Part shown: positions 52,936 to 63,357 of the stretch, piece by piece
Layout of the letters: every line of letters starts with the position of its first letter
Numbering within the stretch: position 1 is the first letter of the stretch
Source: Arion vulgaris
Lineage: Eukaryota > Mollusca > Gastropoda > Stylommatophora > Arionidae
Length of the DNA: 64,000 bases
NCBI GenBank assembly: GCA_020796225.1
Contig: CM036759.1
Location: forward strand, 20,223,813 to 20,287,812
Direction: 5' to 3'
Made by a program: the position numbers and the translations under genes
Notes under the pieces: generated by a model
Told to the model about the DNA's origin: nothing
The model's database searches: none
The model's input: the letters and a program-made list of their open reading frames with translations, nothing else

Positions 52936-53706
52936 TTGCGTGTACAAAACATACTTTTTGCGTTCAAGAAACAAGCATAAAGACGGAATTTGTGCATATC
53001 AAATCGTAACACAGATCAGTGACACGCATGTTTTGGTCTTATGTTTGTTTGTTTGTTTTCTAACCCCCAGGAAGTATGGGATTATTTCACCCTTTTTCCT
53101 GTTTTGCGTGTGGGAGGGAGGAGGAGGGCCAAGTTTTCTTGAAAACCCAGAAACCTCCGACAGCTCCAGGCGTGGGGTGCTTTGCTTAGTGCTGCGGAGA
53201 CACCTACCCAGGTAGGGTAAAAGACCCTGCAAGTTGGTCGCAAAATAAACATCCGCTGAATGTGAAACCACACATAAGCATTAAGACAAGAAAAGAACAG
53301 TCGAATTAGTACAAGTAAAACATTTTTTAAAAAAAACTTTAAGGACACACATGTATTAGACAACTTATACGCACCGGCAACAGGGAACGCAAGAGAGAGA
53401 GATACGCACCGGCAGAAACAAAATGTAATACTACATTCTACAAAAAAAAAATTCAGGATTTTTACCACAGCGATATAAGGTACACACTGTTACAGTGGGC
53501 GGACATTTTAATCAAGTTCACAGTGATCTAGACTTGTCAAGTAAGACAATAAACATAGAACAACAATACACTTTCATACTACAGCAAAACGTATTAGAAG
53601 AACACGCTGTTGTAAATGCGTACATTATCATACTGAAGAGAAGAAACCTAAACGTACTAATGGTAGAGCAGCTAGATTATACTGGTTTTCTATATACAAA
53701 TTCCAA
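52936..53706. other. unassigned interval
   Basis: A GC-richer patch at 53060-53230 stands out, but no gene or repeat is recognised. The overlapping ORFs on both strands show no domain. Confidence 0.4.
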
Positions 53707-53956
53707 TCATCATCATCAAATAGCGTGTCCTGAGCAGAACTTTGTCACCCCAACAGTCCTCCGGAATTTCTCTCTCATAGGCCAGATTCCTGCCTCTGCG
53801 GCCGTCATGTTCAAACCATCAGTTACATCCTGAATCTATCTTCTCCGTGGTCTTTCTCTTCTTCTCATTGTCGGTATGCCTTCTTCCATGATGGTCTTCT
53901 CCAGCACTTCATGTTTTTTTTAAGTCCAAAGTACCTCAATCTTCTCTTTCTTATAC
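53707..53956 (-). mobile_element. LINE 3' end, family A, tail only (inverted)
   Basis: Near-identical in sense to 9541-9800: ATCATCATCATCAAATAGCG tail, CCTCCGGAATTTCTCTCTCA, GTTACATCCTGAATCTATCT and TCCATGATGGTCTTCTCCAG. Strongly 5'-truncated. Confidence 0.85.
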
Positions 53957-54195
53957 GGGTTCTACACAACAAAATAAAACATTTAGACCATAAGTTCCCA
54001 CCGGTAGGCGCTGAGAAATAAGAAAGAGGCATTTAGTTTCGAAGTCATATTGAGGGAGGGGTGGCTCTGAGGACCAGCCGCAGCCATCTGGAGCTGAAAT
54101 TTCAAGGTCATGCAGGTTCCTGCGCTTGCGCAATTATTAATCAGTTACAAAGTTTTGGGCAAACAAAGATGATTCTTTAAAACATAATTTATTAA

Positions 54196-54720
54196 AGCTT
54201 AAGAGCTCTACTGCTTAGTTGACAGATTTATACAACACATTTAATGAAACGACTCTACAACTGCAAGGAAATGATTTGAAATTTGAACAAAGCAAAGTCA
54301 AGTATGTCTGCGTTCGTGTCAAAACTTGCTTTGTACAAACAAAATTTGGGTCAAAGACAATTTTATAAATTTCCAAGTCTTTCCTCGATGGAAACAACTG
54401 ATGCCGATATTCATGTTTATAGCCAGCATTTGGAAGAACTAAAAGAAGATTAACAAATATATTTCAAGATTTATTCAATATGACCATTGTAAATTAGGTC
54501 CTAAAACCTTGATCACACTTACACACAACAGAATTATCACTGCACGAAGAGTTGATAGAATTTTTAACAAATGAAGAGTTGAAATCAAAATGTTAAAATG
54601 GATATCAAGAATTTTTGCTACAAAGTCAAATTCCAATATTATATCCAGCCTTATGGGCTGCAGCAAAGAAGTTATTTTGTATTGCATTTGAATCATCGTA
54701 TTTACAGATACACAGAACAA
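54196..54720 (+). pseudogene. hAT transposase C-terminal part, ZBED5/SCAND3-like
   Basis: Frames with stops read LYNTFNETTLQLQGNDLKFE, QSKVKYVCVRVKTCFVQTKF, then QFYKFPSLSSMETTDADIHV, YSQHLEELKED and, at about 54640-54715, YPALWAAAKKLFCIAFESSY. NETNLQLQG-DLN and the ALW-LFCIAFPSSY dimerisation zone are typical of the hAT lineage that also gave vertebrate ZBED5 and FAM200 genes. No ends located. Inactive. Confidence 0.65.
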
Positions 54721-54859
54721 TACACAGATAGTATTCAAGCTTACTATAACAGTTCATTATTGATATGGTAAACCATATACTCTAGCTAGATGAATAACTC
54801 ATCCTCCCTTTGGTTAATTAGTTGCTGAATACAGTTTTGCACAAGTCAACACATATTAA

Positions 54860-55312
54860 ATAAGAACATTTCTCCCAACAACAATTCGCGGCAGCGACTT
54901 TTTGAAGAAATGGCTGCTAATATGGAAGATACACTGTGCAGTGTACTACAAACAACAGAATTTGCATTACAGCTGGACAGATCAATATTGCATGGAAAAG
55001 AATCTCTACTTCTTGCGTATGTTCGCTTCATAAAAGATGAACGTTTTGTTGAAGAATTATTTTCCGGGAAACTATACACAGATACAGAGAGTCAATATTT
55101 TGTGTTTTTGATCATTTCTTCAAAGAGAAGACAATTTCAATTAAAAAATATGTCCTTGTGCAACTGATCAAGCAGCATCAATGATTTTGCGATACCACGG
55201 TTTTCTTGAGATGAAAATGTCTAATATCTTCATTATTCGCTTTGTTATTCATCGGCAACATCTGGTTGTAACAGATCTCAGTGATCGTTTGTATAAGTCA
55301 TTGAGCACTGTC
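54860..55312 (+). pseudogene. hAT transposase central part, ZBED5/SCAND3-like
   Basis: An 86-codon open frame from 54910 reads MAANMEDTLCSVLQTTEFAL, QLDRSILHGKESLLLAYVRF and IKDERFVEELFSGKLYTDTE. A continuation in other frames gives CATDQAASMILRYHGFLEMK and RFVIHRQHLVVTDLSDRLYK. These are the catalytic-core blocks before the NETNLQLQG region. The core lies downstream of the C-terminal block at 54196-54720, so the two cannot be one element in order. It is cut by the LINE tail at 55313. Confidence 0.7.
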
Positions 55313-55870
55313 ATCATCATCATCATCAGGTACCGTCTCCACATCGAAGGTTGGCTGCAATGAATCTCAGCATCCTCTGTCTTTCGCCTTGGTGTTGCAT
55401 GCTGCCAGACTATAACCTGTCCATTTCTTAAAATTTCCCTCCCACTTATCTCTCAGTCTTCCTCTTGCTCTTACCCCTCAGCTTTCCCTCTAGTAAAGAT
55501 TGTATCATGGTGTCATGTCTTTTTATGTGCCCAAAATACTTTACTTGACTGAATTTTATTTCTCTTAATAATTGTTTCTTCATGCCTAGTTTTCCTAAAA
55601 CTTGTTTATTTGTCTGTTTTCTGTCCATGAAACTCTGCCTATTCTTCTATATATCCACATCTCAAATGCATCAATTCTGTCTTCTAACTGTTTGTTCATT
55701 GTCCATGTTTCCTAGCCATACATTAATATAGGATAAATATAGCATTTGATAATTCTCATTTTTAGCCTGTTTGTAATTTGTTTGTATGTCAGTAACTTTC
55801 TCATACTATTGAAATTATCCTTGACCATTCCTATTCTCTTTTAAATTTATGTTATACATCTGCTATATTT
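55313..55870 (-). mobile_element. LINE 3' end matching 1318-2326 (inverted)
   Basis: The minus strand carries KMRIIKCYIYPILMYG/GNMDNEQTVRR-type sequence, RQSFMDRKQTNKQVLGKLGM and KKQLLREIKFSQVKYFGHIK, then CTCTCATCC-like and GCAGCCAACCTTCGATGTGG and a GAT tail at 55311-55327. It is the same 3' end as 1890-2326 on the other strand and is inserted in the hAT remnant. Confidence 0.85.
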
Positions 55871-57689
55871 CTGTTATAGCACTGTCAATACTGCAATAAA
55901 CACAATAAAACGTCATAAACACGTCATACCCTCAATGATCGACTGTTCTAAGAACTCTATTTTGGACAATGATGTTGCTGTAACTCGTGCTGTTAGCGAA
56001 ACACGTAAGAACAAAGTACTTTAGTTTTACAAAATACAGAAACAGTGACGATACACAGCAACGTTTCGACCAAAATGCCTTTATCAAGCAAAAGATAAAA
56101 CAGGAGTGACGAATTTCAAAGAACACTACATATGGACGACTACATACGGAGACATTCAAACGTATCATTAGGAAAAAAAATATATGATTCTTGTATTTCT
56201 AATTTAAAATTTAGTAGAACACGGTTATAGTATATTGTTGAAACTGTTGTTTCAAGAGAATCGACTCCAAGTTATTGTTCGTGTTGATTTAAGACTGGTG
56301 CTATGTGAGTTTGAACACATCCAACTCTAGCTTATATATAAGTTTACAGTTGTCTCTGGTTTGATCCAGAAATGGGAAAGCTAATTTTTCTTCACCGAAT
56401 TCAATTGAACAGTGAAGTAGTTACATTTGACATCAAAGACTCATGATGAAGAATTACTGTCTCATTACGTCTTAGTAAAATGGAACTCAGTGATAACTGT
56501 TACTTTATGGATATTTTGTTGCTTTACTTCGTCTTTGATTTTTTTTTTTATGAATGTAATGCGAGGAAGAAGAGGGCAATTATGTTGAGTGTCCAAGAGT
56601 GCGATGGCCAGAACACATTTGGGAAACACTGCTTTAAACTTAAGAGATAACGCCCACCTCTATTTTTTGTAGAACAGATTAGTTTCCCTTCCATACTAAG
56701 ATAAACACTAACTTTAAGTTTGAATTGTGTTACTTCACGAATTTTGGATTCTCCGTGATAAGTTAATGTTGAAAAGAACATGCCTCATCAAAGGAGGATT
56801 TAATATCCTAAAAAAAAAACACAGTTAATTTGTGAACGATGTTTCTAACATATTATTATTATATTGTTACGCATATGCTTGGTGCACTTTATCGTATTAG
56901 TTAGCATTTGTATATTCTGAATAAACAATACATATTTTCTTTACAAATATGTGTACATAATGCACAAGATCCACATTTGACATGCAATTACTGCGACGTC
57001 TTTATATATTTACTATCAAAAACATATGCGACTTTCACCAGCTGTCACTAAATAATTACTACGACCACTGTGTAGTGAGTGAGTGTGTTAGCGATACAAC
57101 TGATGTTACTGCATTTGTATAGCAATCGTATTTGCTATCGTTGATGCACGTGTCTGAAGAACACTTACACAAGTACATGGTTTGTATTGGAACAAGGAAA
57201 ATAAATATCAATACTATTACTTCATGATCACGTCTATTATATCAGTTCGCCAAATCATCACCAATATCAGTAATTGTAAGTAAGCATAAATACTGATTGA
57301 TTATTCTGCATATTCTTGTATGTGAAAGATTCCTTTACCACTATTTCAGTTTCAAACTTTTAAAGGTTTTTTTATGCACAACAAAATCTGAAAAGTCAAA
57401 GGGTTAAATCTTAAAATACATATAAAAGTAGTGTACTGTGAGTGTTATTATACAGTAGTAAGTGCTGGAAATAACCACAACATCATACAATAGCAATAGC
57501 CCTGCAAAAGCAAATAAGTCAGGTTTTTAAATGAATAGAGCTCACATGGGACAAATAAAAGCTCTTAAAAATCTAAGTTTTGTCTTGATATCAGTTCTCT
57601 TTCATAGGTTTTTGAAGTTCTTTTCATTTCTGCAGAGCCATGTTCATTCTTTTCTTTATATTCTATATAATGTTTCCATCCCTTTTAGC
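55871..57689. other. unassigned AT-rich interval
   Basis: No gene or repeat recognised. Several short frames (for example 56548-56781 minus, 57531-57773 plus, which runs into the hAT end) are not supported. Confidence 0.45.
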
Positions 57690-57697
57690 AATGAACT

Positions 57698-59821
57698 CAG
57701 CGCCGGATTAGCCTCGTGCAGAAGTAGCAAATGCTACGGGCCCCGCGCTTCTGGGGGCGCCGCGCCTATGTGACAGAGCTAAGCTGTTACTAGTCATAAA
57801 CAAGGAACTAAGGTTGGGAGGTGGGTAATAATATCCCCCTCATTTTCTTATTTAGGTTAGGATCATAGATAAGCGATAACTTCGCCGTTAGTTTGCGAAA
57901 AGGATGATGCACGTGTCGATTCTTCTACTTGTAAGCCAAATTGAGACCGAACAAACATATTGGCGGACACTTTTAGAGTGAATTACTTCAGTTATCAATT
58001 TTAGCAGAACAAGGTCTTGTATTTCGGTGTAGTGATGAAACTATTGGTTCACCTCATAATGGGAATTATTTAGGTTTGTTGGAATTAATAGTCAAATTTG
58101 GAATTTTTCTGGCTCAGTATATAAATACTTATGCAAATATAGAAAAGGGACATACATCATACTTTTAAAAACATGCGAGGAATTTATCCATGTAATTGCA
58201 TCAAGCTTACTAGATCATATTATTTGCGAAATTAAGAAATGCAAGTACTATTCTGTATCGCTGGTCTCTACTTCAGATATTTCGCATGTGGACTCTAATA
58301 GTGCGCTATGTCTTACCATCTGGACCAGTGGAACGATTTGTAAAGTTCTTGGATGTGGAAGGTCATACTGCTGAACAACTCGTCCAAAATTAACTTGATT
58401 TTTTTAGAAAAATGGCATTGATATCAAAGACTGTCGTGGTCAAAGTCATGGCAATGCCAGCAACATGAGTGGAAATACCCCGGTTTACAAGCACGCATTA
58501 AGGAGATAAATAAGTACGCAGAATACATTTCCTGCTTTGCACATTCACTAAATTTGATTGCTAAATGTACTGCAGAATGTTGTATAGAAACATCCATTTT
58601 TCCCGATTTTGTTGAAAGCCTCTATATATTATTTTCCGCTTCTACCTATCGATGGGGCATTCTTACAAAAGTACTGGGCGATACAGGTTCAAAACTCACG
58701 ACTTTGAAGAGACTGTCGGACACCAGATGGTCTGCCCGAGCTGATGCGACAAAGGCACTTTTATGTGATTTTACCACTATCAAACAAGTTTTGGATGACA
58801 TCTCAAATAACATGGATCAAAAGGAAGAGTGTCGTAATCAGACGTATGGACTAGTTTTTAGATGAGTAAGTTGGAAACAGGAATAATGACCATTTTATGG
58901 AACGGAATTCTGGAACGCTTGCAAGTGTATATCGTTTAATTACAGTCACCTGATCAAGACCTTAACAGGGGATATGCCCCATATGAATCGTTACACGGGT
59001 ACGTTCAAGCAATGAGGCCTACATTGTCAGATGTTGAGGCCAAAGCCAAAATTCCGAATGACTGTGAAGAATATCAGCAACAAATTTCAAGACGATGCAA
59101 GCGAAGTACTAAGTACGACGATTTCAGAGGCTCTGCTATGCTTGATGAAGTTGTAGAAAATCAAACACATAAACACAAATTTGAAAGTCAGGTGTTTATT
59201 GTCATAATTGATAATGTACTGTCTGCCTTAGCTAAACGCATGGAAACGTAACATAGAGTGACTGGTGTATTTGGAATACTTCGGCAGTTAAAGTCTCTTA
59301 CAGCAGAAAAGATCTTGAAAAGAGCTCCAAATATTGTCAGCTCTTACCAAGAGGATTTGGAAGAAAGCCTAAGCGACGAACTTGTGCAGTTCGCTGAACT
59401 TCTTAAAACTAATGTAGCTGCTGCTATTAACATCGAAAAGCATGAGGCTCTTGAACTGCAATTTTATAAACTTATAATGGAAAATTAATTAGAGTCGTGT
59501 TTCCCAAATGTAAAAATACTTGTATACGAATTTACTTGTCTTTAATGATTGCAACAGAGAACGTTCTTTTTCGATATTAAAGCGTGTAAAAAGGGAGTTA
59601 AGGAACATGATGGGACAAGTTCGTCTAAATAACCTCACATTACTGAACATTGAATGTAATTTACTAAGAGAAATTGATTTGTCTAGTATTATCTCTAAAT
59701 TTGCTCACATTACATAGAGACGTTTGTTTGTAAAAGTTGTGTTTTATTTTATTATCATACAAAACCTAGGGCCCCTCGCTAAAATTTGCTACAGGCCCCG
59801 CGCTGGCTTAATCCGGCACTG
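57698..59821 (+). mobile_element. hAT transposon with both ends (2.1 kb)
   Basis: Terminal inverted repeats: CAGCGCCGGATTAGCC on the left and CAGTGCCGGATTAAGCC reading inward from the right; a subterminal CGGGGCC block is also inverted (TACGGGCCCCGCGC, GCTACAGGCCCCGCGC). The 8-bp flanks are AATGAACT (57690-57697) and CATGAACT (59822-59829), one mismatch. The element contains a transposase remnant in the same orientation. The shortened relative is at 28371-29382. Confidence 0.92.
57955..59716 (+). pseudogene. hAT transposase, DUF4371/ZMYM1-like, degenerate
   Basis: Order of blocks: SYQF-AEQGLVFRCSDETIGS, HNGNYLGLLELIVKFG, YINTYAN, CEEFIHV, then NASNMSGK-like, ARIKEINKYAEYISCFAHSL, NLIAKCTAECCIETSIFPDF, LKRLSDTRWSARADATKALL, KAKIPNDCEEYQQQISRRCK, VFGILRQLKSLTAEKILKRA and the C-terminal ERSFSILKRVKRELRNMMGQ with LLNIECNLLREIDLSSIISK. 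LSDTRWSARADA and ERSFSxLKRxK are hAT signatures (catalytic core and dimerisation). At least six frame changes or stops, so it cannot make a full transposase, though blocks of up to 100 codons are still open. Confidence 0.85.
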
Positions 59822-59949
59822 CATGAACTTAATTATTCAAAGTTATCAACTATTTCCAATTTATGTCTATTGTTGTAAGCAGGTACAGACGGTGGAAGAT
59901 CCTTGAAGAATATGTCATCCAGGGACAACTATTAGGTAAGATCATGGCC

Positions 59950-60345
59950 TAATAAAAAGATGACTAGTGCACAGTAAGAACAACAGAAGGAATGACCGAC
60001 TGGTTCTTCATTGCATCAGGTGTCAGACAAGATGTCTTCTCAGCTCTACTGTTCGTCATATATATAAATAAAATAACTTGAAGAGTCAATATTGAGGAAA
60101 TAAATGAACTCCTTTTTTGCACATGATCAGTGCAACCACACTCCACAGTATACAGTCCTCTACAAATGAAAATCAAGAAAGAAGGTGAGAGGAAGATGAA
60201 TGACAAAAATGGTTTGATGGCATAGCAGAATCCTGTCAGAAAAGTAAATTAACTATTACCCAAACCACTAGAGAAGTGTAAGGCAAAAATAGAAAACTAT
60301 GACACTGGGCAACAACCTGGTAGAAGTGTGACGACAAGAAGAAAA
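59950..60345 (+). mobile_element. LINE: RT scrap joined to GRPRKRW-family tail
   Basis: VRTTEGMTDWFFIASGVRQD and VFSALLFVIYINKI correspond to RT motif B, with LLFAHDQ at the YADD position (first Asp changed to His). From about 60165 the sequence jumps to the family 3' end: KIKKEGERKMNDKNGLMA-like, SCQKSKLTITQTTREV and HWATTW-like. RT thumb and connector are deleted. Confidence 0.6.
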
Positions 60346-60369
60346 AAGATGCATATATATCAGTAAATG

Positions 60370-60990
60370 CTTTTATTCATTCATCCAATAGCTTCTCCTG
60401 ATCACAACTTTGCCACTCTAACAGTCCTTTGAAATTTCTCTCTCTCTCATAGACCAGAGATGTGCCGTCTCAGCAGCTGTCCAATCTCTGCAGCAGTCAT
60501 GTTCAAATAATCAGTCACATTTTGAATCCAACATGTCCATGTTCTTCCTTTTCTTCTCTTTGCTGGAATGTCTCCTTTCATAATGATCTTCTTCAACACT
60601 TCATGCCTTTTTAATATGTCAAAAAAACCTCAATGTTGATTTTTATTATACAGGGTGTTCAAGATAAAAGTAGCCCGATTGGCAATTTTTATTTGTCAAT
60701 CGGGCTACTTTATCTTGAACACCCTGTACACCATAAATTTTGAGTTCTTTCTGGATAGATCTATTTTGTTCTTTTCTCTGTCCATAGTATATAGAGAACT
60801 CTTCTGTAAAACTTATATTAAAAAAGCACATATACTCTTTTGCATTGCCTTGTTAAATGTCAATATTTCACATCCATTCATTGTCACTGGGAATGTGTAC
60901 GATCTTAGTATTCTGATCTTTGTTTTCCTATCAGTCTCATTCCATATCGTTTTTAGTTGTTTAAGATTTTGTAAAGATATGTTTATTCTT
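60370..60990 (-). mobile_element. LINE 3' end, family A (inverted), with palindromic insert
   Basis: The minus strand reads LKQLKTIWNETDRKTKIRIL, RSYTFPVTMNGCEILTFNKA, MQKSICAFLI, EFSIYYGQRKEQNRSIQKEL, then beyond the 76-bp palindrome IEVFLTYK-like and the tail with AGGACTGTTAGAGTGGC. Copies: 9541-10030, 34590-35093. The N-terminal part of this fragment has a long open stretch (60813-61037). Confidence 0.78.
60651..60726. mobile_element. 76-bp near-perfect palindromic element with TA duplication
   Basis: Arms of about 35 bases: CAGGGTGTTCAAGATAAAAG-TAGCCCGATTG is mirrored by CAATCGGGCTACTTTATCTT-GAACACCCTG, with one A more in the left arm, one G/A change near the loop, and a loop of about 6 bases. 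It is flanked by TA on both sides (60649-60650, 60727-60728). A minimal Tc1/mariner-type foldback MITE is the best reading. Confidence 0.85.
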
Positions 60991-61129
60991 TTAACTTCCT
61001 TCATCCCATTTTCATCTGAGATATTTAAACTTTTCACATTTCTATTTTTTCTATCCGGATAAAAAAAATACCATTTATCATGCTTGTTTTATCATTCATT
61101 ATTTTTGTTTTTCCATATTCATGTTAAGC

Positions 61130-61440
61130 TTGTCCAGGCATCTCCTTAGAAGGTAGTGTGCCTTTGCTTTCCTTCCTGGCAGTACTGTTAATGTTATGTA
61201 GACATCTTCTTTGAAGTGAGTCTGCATTGCTTTTCTTCCTGGCAGTGCTGTTAATATTATGTAGACATCTTCTTTGAAGTGAGTCTGCATTGCATTTCTT
61301 CCTGGCAGTACTGTTAATATTATGTAGACATCTTCTTTGAAGTGAGTCTGCATTGCATTTCTTTCTGGCAGTACTGTTAGGATTATCTAGGCATCTTCTT
61401 GGAAGGTAGTCTGTCAATTCTTTTCTTCCTGGCAGTGACT
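61130..61440 (+). repeat. 63-bp tandem array, five units
   Basis: Unit ACATCTTCTTTGAAGTGAGT-CTGCATTGCATTTCTTCCTG-GCAGTACTGTTAATATTATG-TAG; central units are nearly identical, outer ones diverged. 63 is 21 codons, so the minus strand shows two long repeat frames (NADSLQRRCLHNINSTARKK and MQTHFKEDVYIILTVLPGRK). Probably non-coding, perhaps grown from a LINE C-terminus. Confidence 0.93.
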
Positions 61441-62428
61441 GTACTGGTCCATGACCTTAGCCAGCCTCTATTACAGAGATTCTCCATCTAAAATGTATTT
61501 GATTCCTGGTCTTTTCCATCTAGAAGGTTCCATGTATAGACCCTCTAAGAAACTGTTAGTTTTTATTAATCGCTGAAAGGCAGACAAATTAGTAAACAAT
61601 TAAATTATTCTGGTCTATTTTTGTCTAAAGGCTGAAACAAGTGGGAAGAGCATGATGTAACACTACGCCGACATAGCATAATATACTAAAAGAGAATCTA
61701 CCACAAACTAGTGATCAACTTTGAATGAGGGAACGCTATAGAATAGTTTTATAAAATAACAGTCACAGATTGTTTCAATATAAGGCTGCCAAACAATTTT
61801 TAAAAGTCATTTTCATAATGTCTGCCAAGTAAGTGATCTAGGTTTGTAGCAGAAATAGTGGTCTAGTTATCGTTCACAAAATGGAAATGTGTACCACCTA
61901 TGAACTTTTATCTTGACAAACCGATTGTTTATGTTATCTGTAGTCGTAGAGCATGCATAATATGACCATTTCTCTTTGTTTGCTGTGTACACCCCATTGC
62001 TGGATATATGTGAAGAGATAAGGTTAGTTTCTACGGTGGATTTAGGTTAGTTTCTACAGTGGATTTAGAGTCTTATTTATTAAAAAAACTGAGATATGTG
62101 TGTTGTAAAATTGTTTTAGCTAGAGTGGTTTAGTTCACTGTGTTCCTTAAAGATAGTAAAATGTGTAGGTAAATACATTCACCAGATGTTTCAAAGCAAA
62201 CTTTAATTCTTAGAAGCCATTCATAAAATATTTTATAGTATTTATTAGCAGTTAGGAATTATGACATATTCAGGGAATATCTTTATTGTCATTTTCAGTT
62301 GTTTGAATAATCTAAAGTATTTCACCATGTGGATACAAATGTAGTTTGTCTGTGCAGTTTGTCTTACTCACTTTCATTCAAGAGGATTAAAATATTCGAA
62401 AACTGAAGGTTTATAGTAATTGTATTGG
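61441..62428. other. unassigned AT-rich interval
   Basis: A two-unit repeat of GGTTAGTTTCTACxGTGGAT at about 62021-62068; otherwise nothing recognised. Confidence 0.5.
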
Positions 62429-62551
62429 TATCTCTGTGGTGTAGAGGCTAGGTACTCAGCTTTTGTTCCAAAGGTACTTGGCAGTTCCCTCATGGAGACA
62501 TTGGGATTTTTTTCCAGAGATCCTAGTCTCAGTGTATTTATTATTTGTATT
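62429..62551 (+). mobile_element. SINE family C head fragment
   Basis: GGTATCTCTGTGGTGTAGAG-GCTAGGTACTCAGC (A-box region), TGGCAGTTCCCTCATGGAGA (degenerate B box), TTTTTTTCCAGAGATCCTAG and TCTCAGTGTA. It stops where SINE B begins and no C tail appears after it, so this copy is truncated or replaced. Confidence 0.7.
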
Positions 62552-62802
62552 CGCCGCCCAGTGGTTACCGGGGCCCAAATTTGAGGTGTAAAGAATAGAA
62601 CCACTGTTACCTGCCACATGTAAGAGGTGACTAAGGAGGTTTGGCTGAAATCGGATGTACATGTCCTAAACGTGTAGAAATATATGCATTTAGGGGCCTA
62701 CCAAACCAATGTGCAACGTATACACGTTCTTGGCAAAGATCAAACATATCACAAAGAGTGATTAAAATTGGTCGTAAAGAACGAACGCGAAGAAGAAGAA
62801 GA
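62552..62802 (+). mobile_element. SINE family B, copy 8
   Basis: CGCCGCCCAGTGGTTACCGG head, GGTGTAAAGAATAGAACCAC, AAGAGGTGACTAAGGAGGTT, TGGCTGAAATCGGATGTACA, AACGTATACACGTTCTTGGC, AATTGGTCGTAAAGAACGAA, GAAGAAGAAG tail. Subfamily twin of 44061-44305. Confidence 0.87.
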
Positions 62803-62898
62803 CACAGGCATGGACAGTTGTTACAGACTCACATCCATGCAGCAAGTGGCATTCTTGCTATAAATTCTGAAAATATATACATTTATATATTCAAACTG

Positions 62899-63015
62899 TG
62901 AGCTGTAGTGGCTCAGTGCTTAGTTCATTTGCCTCCTAGATAGGTGGTCTTAGTTTAAGTTTTAGCATAGCAGGTTTTCAAATCGTAATGACTTTCCAGA
63001 GTTGACCCAGTCTCA
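62899..63015 (+). mobile_element. tRNA-like SINE, single copy here
   Basis: GAGCTGTAGTGGCTCAGTGC-TTAGTTCATTTGCCTCC resembles a tRNA 5' half with A box, followed by AGGTGGTCTTAGTTTAAGTT at the B-box position (poor match). TTTCCAGAGTTGACCC after it recalls the post-head segment of SINE C. No intact tRNA gene. Confidence 0.5.
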
Positions 63016-63139
63016 AAAGTTTAGCAGAACAGCTTTCTGAAGTCAAATATGTACATATTTATGGTGACCACACCAGTGATTGTGTGTCATTGGTCATAGA
63101 ATAATACAGGCCTAACACTTCTTCTTTACCTTTCAACTC

Positions 63140-63357
63140 CTAATGGAGCACAGGTCTTCAACAAACTTCTTCCAGCCCTTCCTCTCTCTTGCCATTCCTT
63201 CCAATTCTTTCCATGTTTTTCCTATCCTTTTAATATCAGTCTCCAGCTCTCTTCTCCAGGCATTTCTTTTCTTTCCTCTACTACTCTTTCCCTGCAGGTT
63301 CCAAAACGATGCCTGTCTTGCAATGCTTCTGGTCGGTTTTCTCAATGTGTGCAGCAT
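63140..63357 (-). mobile_element. LINE C-terminus, same family as 29406-30225
   Basis: An open minus-strand frame of 74 codons: MLHTLRKPTRSIARQASFWN, LQGKSSRGKKRNAWRRELET, DIKRIGKTWKELEGMARERK and GWKKFVEDLCSIRS. The order HTLRKP, ARQAxxWNxQGK, RGRPxxxWRRxLExD, TWxxLE, RxxWxxxVxxLC is the family's conserved end. This is the least damaged LINE C-terminus in the window. Confidence 0.85.
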
